Shown here: in pieces, positions 62,606 to 64,000 of the stretch | Layout of the letters: each line of letters opens with the position of its first letter | Numbering within the stretch: the first letter of the stretch is position 1 | Source: Pseudomonas mandelii | GTDB lineage: Bacteria > Pseudomonadota > Gammaproteobacteria > Pseudomonadales > Pseudomonadaceae | Length of the DNA: 64,000 bases | NCBI RefSeq assembly: GCF_024138395.1 | Contig: NZ_JAMYDU010000002.1 | Coordinates: 62,001-126,000 of the forward strand | Reading direction: 5' to 3' | Notes under the pieces: model-generated | Database searches by the model: none | Told to the model about the DNA's origin: nothing | What the model saw: the letters and a program-made list of their open reading frames with translations, nothing else | Translations under genes and position numbers: made by a program

Positions 62606-63495
62606 TCCGCGCATTGATGAGGCGGCTGCGTCCAGTGGCGGAACCCAAACCTGTGCCTGCACCGGTTGCGCAAGCCAGCGTGTCACCGCGCGATGTCGGC
62701 TTGCACGACGCCATGCTCGATGGCTGGTTTTCGGGCGACAGCGGCGAATTGCTCAAGGGCTTTGCAATTACCGCGGACGACACCTTGCTGGATGTCGGTT
62801 GCGGTGAGGGTGTTGCGACGCTGTTTGCGGTGCGTCAGGGTGCCTCAGTGATTTTCACTGACAGTGAACACGACAAGGTCCGAGACCTGGCCCGGCAGGT
62901 GGACGCGCAGACGGACAAGCCAAGCCTGGGGCTGGTCAGCAATAGCCTGCCGTTGCCGCTGGCCGATGGCTGCGCGAGCAAAGTTGTGTGCATGGAAGTG
63001 CTCGAACACATCGATCAGCCCGAGCTGTTCATGGCCGAGTTGGTGCGCATGGGCCGTCCGGGTGCGCAGTATCTGCTGAGCGTGCCGGCGCCGGTGGGCG
63101 AGCATTTGCAACAGGGCATCGCCCCGGCCAGTTATTTCCAGTCGCCCAATCACGTACAGATTTTTACCCCGGAACGCTTCGCCGCGCTGGTGGAGGACGC
63201 CGGTCTGGTGATCGAGCATCGCCAGGCCAGCGGGTTTTTCTGGGTGATGGGCATGATTTTCTTCTGGGCCAGCGAGCGCGCGGCCGGGCGCGATCTGGGC
63301 GGCGCGGTGCGTGACCGGATTCAGGCGCCGTACCCGCCGCTGATGGAGAGTTGGGCGAAAACCTGGCAAGACCTGCTGGCGCAACCCAATGGGCTGGCGA
63401 TCAAGCAAATGCTCGATCAGTTCATGCCCAAGAGCCAGGTGATCATTGCGCGCAAACCAATGACCAGCGGCTCAAAGGCCGGGACTGCGCAATGA
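62602..63495 (+). CDS. SAM-dependent class I methyltransferase
   Basis: Methyltransferase of 297 residues. The SAM-binding motif I is TLLDVGCGEGVATLFAV, with an acidic residue at the end of the second strand in VIFTDSEHD. Motif IV-like CMEVLEHIDQPELFM is present. The first 35 residues are a Pro/Ala-rich extension. The start overlaps the glycosyltransferase gene by 4 bases and the stop overlaps the acyltransferase start (ATGA). O-methylation of the polysaccharide terminus is inferred from the Wzt-C domain encoded nearby. Confidence 0.88.
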   Translation: MIRALMRRLRPVAEPKPVPAPVAQASVSPRDVGLHDAMLDGWFSGDSGELLKGFAITADDTLLDVGCGEGVATLFAVRQGASVIFTDSEHDKVRDLARQVDAQTDKPSLGLVSNSLPLPLADGCASKVVCMEVLEHIDQPELFMAELVRMGRPGAQYLLSVPAPVGEHLQQGIAPASYFQSPNHVQIFTPERFAALVEDAGLVIEHRQASGFFWVMGMIFFWASERAAGRDLGGAVRDRIQAPYPPLMESWAKTWQDLLAQPNGLAIKQMLDQFMPKSQVIIARKPMTSGSKAGTAQ

Positions 63496-64000
63496 GTAGT
63501 CGACGGATTCTCGACATCGAGTTGTTGCGCGGGATCGCTGTGCTTGGCGTGCTGGTGCATCACCTGCAAACCATGCCATTTCCGGGTGGGCTGCCGGGTT
63601 TCGAATCGGGCACGGCCCACGGGCAATTCTGGTGGGGTGTGGACCTGTTTTTTGTCATCTCCGGGTTTGTCATCGCCCGAGGCTTGATTCCGCTGCTGCG
63701 TGGTTGCCAGACACCGCAAGCCTTCTGGCAGGAAACCCGCGATTTCTGGATTCGCCGGGCCTTTCGTCTATTGCCCTCCGCGTGGTTATGGCTGCTGCTG
63801 ATGTTGTCGGGCGCACTGTTTTTCAATCATTCAGGCGCCTTTGGCACGGTGCAGGCCAATCTGCAGGCGACGCTGGCGGGCTTTCTGCAGTTTGCCAATT
63901 TCCGCTTTGCCGAAAGCTTCATGCGCTTCGAATACGGTGCCAGCTTCGTTTACTGGAGCCTGTCCCTTGAAGAGCAGTTCTACCTGTTGCTGCCGTTACT
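63492..64000 (+). CDS. Acyltransferase 3 family protein (OafA/YrhL type), partial
   Basis: Multi-spanning membrane O-acyltransferase that uses acyl donors to modify polysaccharides. Only the first 169 residues are in the window and the frame is still open at its end. Visible features are IELLRGIAVLGVLVHHLQTM with the conserved R and H of the family, FWWGVDLFFVISGFVIARGL, and SFVYWSLSLEEQFYLLLPLL, a strong family signature. The ATG at 63492 overlaps the preceding stop. Acetylation or similar modification of CPA is plausible. Confidence 0.92.
   Translation, partial: MSSRRILDIELLRGIAVLGVLVHHLQTMPFPGGLPGFESGTAHGQFWWGVDLFFVISGFVIARGLIPLLRGCQTPQAFWQETRDFWIRRAFRLLPSAWLWLLLMLSGALFFNHSGAFGTVQANLQATLAGFLQFANFRFAESFMRFEYGASFVYWSLSLEEQFYLLLPL

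Overview
The window is a chromosomal replication-origin region of a Pseudomonas of the fluorescens lineage. The gene order glyS-gmhB-plsC...gyrB-recF-dnaN-dnaA / rpmH-rnpA-yidD-yidC-mnmE-mnmG-rsmG-parA-parB-atpIBEFHAGDC-glmU-glmR-glmS matches what I remember of the Pseudomonas origin. Protein sequences are typically Pseudomonas, parS sites are of the TGTTCCACGTGGAACM type, and Pseudomonas REP-like inverted repeats occur. Species cannot be fixed from the window. Genes left of about 13.9 kb are mostly on the minus strand and genes to the right on the plus strand, as expected for bidirectional replication from an origin between dnaA and rpmH.

Layout. 1-2.6 kb: end of glyS, gmhB, plsC. 2.8-7.6 kb: an accessory signalling block (CHASE2 histidine kinase, FecR-domain protein, small candidate lipoprotein, divergent OmpR-type regulator) lying between plsC and gyrB, which I remember as neighbours in P. 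aeruginosa. 7.7-13.9 kb: gyrB, recF (carrying two parS sites), dnaN, dnaA. 13.9-14.4 kb: oriC, with five consensus DnaA boxes and an AT-rich stretch. 14.4-23.2 kb: ribosomal protein L34, RNase P protein, membrane insertion, tRNA modification and chromosome partition genes, with a second cluster of DnaA-box-like sites before mnmG. 23.2-30.5 kb: F1Fo ATP synthase operon with a clear sigma70 promoter and several intercistronic hairpins. 30.5-34.7 kb: glmU-glmR-glmS for UDP-GlcNAc precursor supply, ending in an attTn7-like glmS terminus.

34.7-46.7 kb is the least ordinary part. After a structured 650-base leader comes a run of twelve tightly coupled, same-strand genes: Gfo/Idh/MocA oxidoreductase, two DegT-type aminotransferases, two NUDIX hydrolases, FAD oxidoreductase, two HAD phosphatases, membrane desaturase/hydroxylase-like protein, MTA-phosphorylase-like protein, a solute-binding-like protein without a signal peptide, and an MFS exporter. 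I read it as a small-molecule biosynthesis operon, possibly for an aminated sugar or cyclitol. The product is unknown to me.

46.7-50.3 kb: LysR regulator, glutathione transferase, FMN-binding oxidase-like protein, a structured RNA leader with a DUF6124-like gene, and REP repeats. 50.3-59.3 kb: the D-rhamnan (common polysaccharide antigen, A-band) operon rmd-gmd-wbpW-wzm-wzt-wbpX-wbpY-wbpZ on the minus strand. 59.7-64 kb: a divergent operon of two paralogous glycosyltransferases, a methyltransferase and a truncated acyltransferase, probably decorating the same polysaccharide. I saw no tRNA, rRNA, CRISPR array, transposase or integrase.
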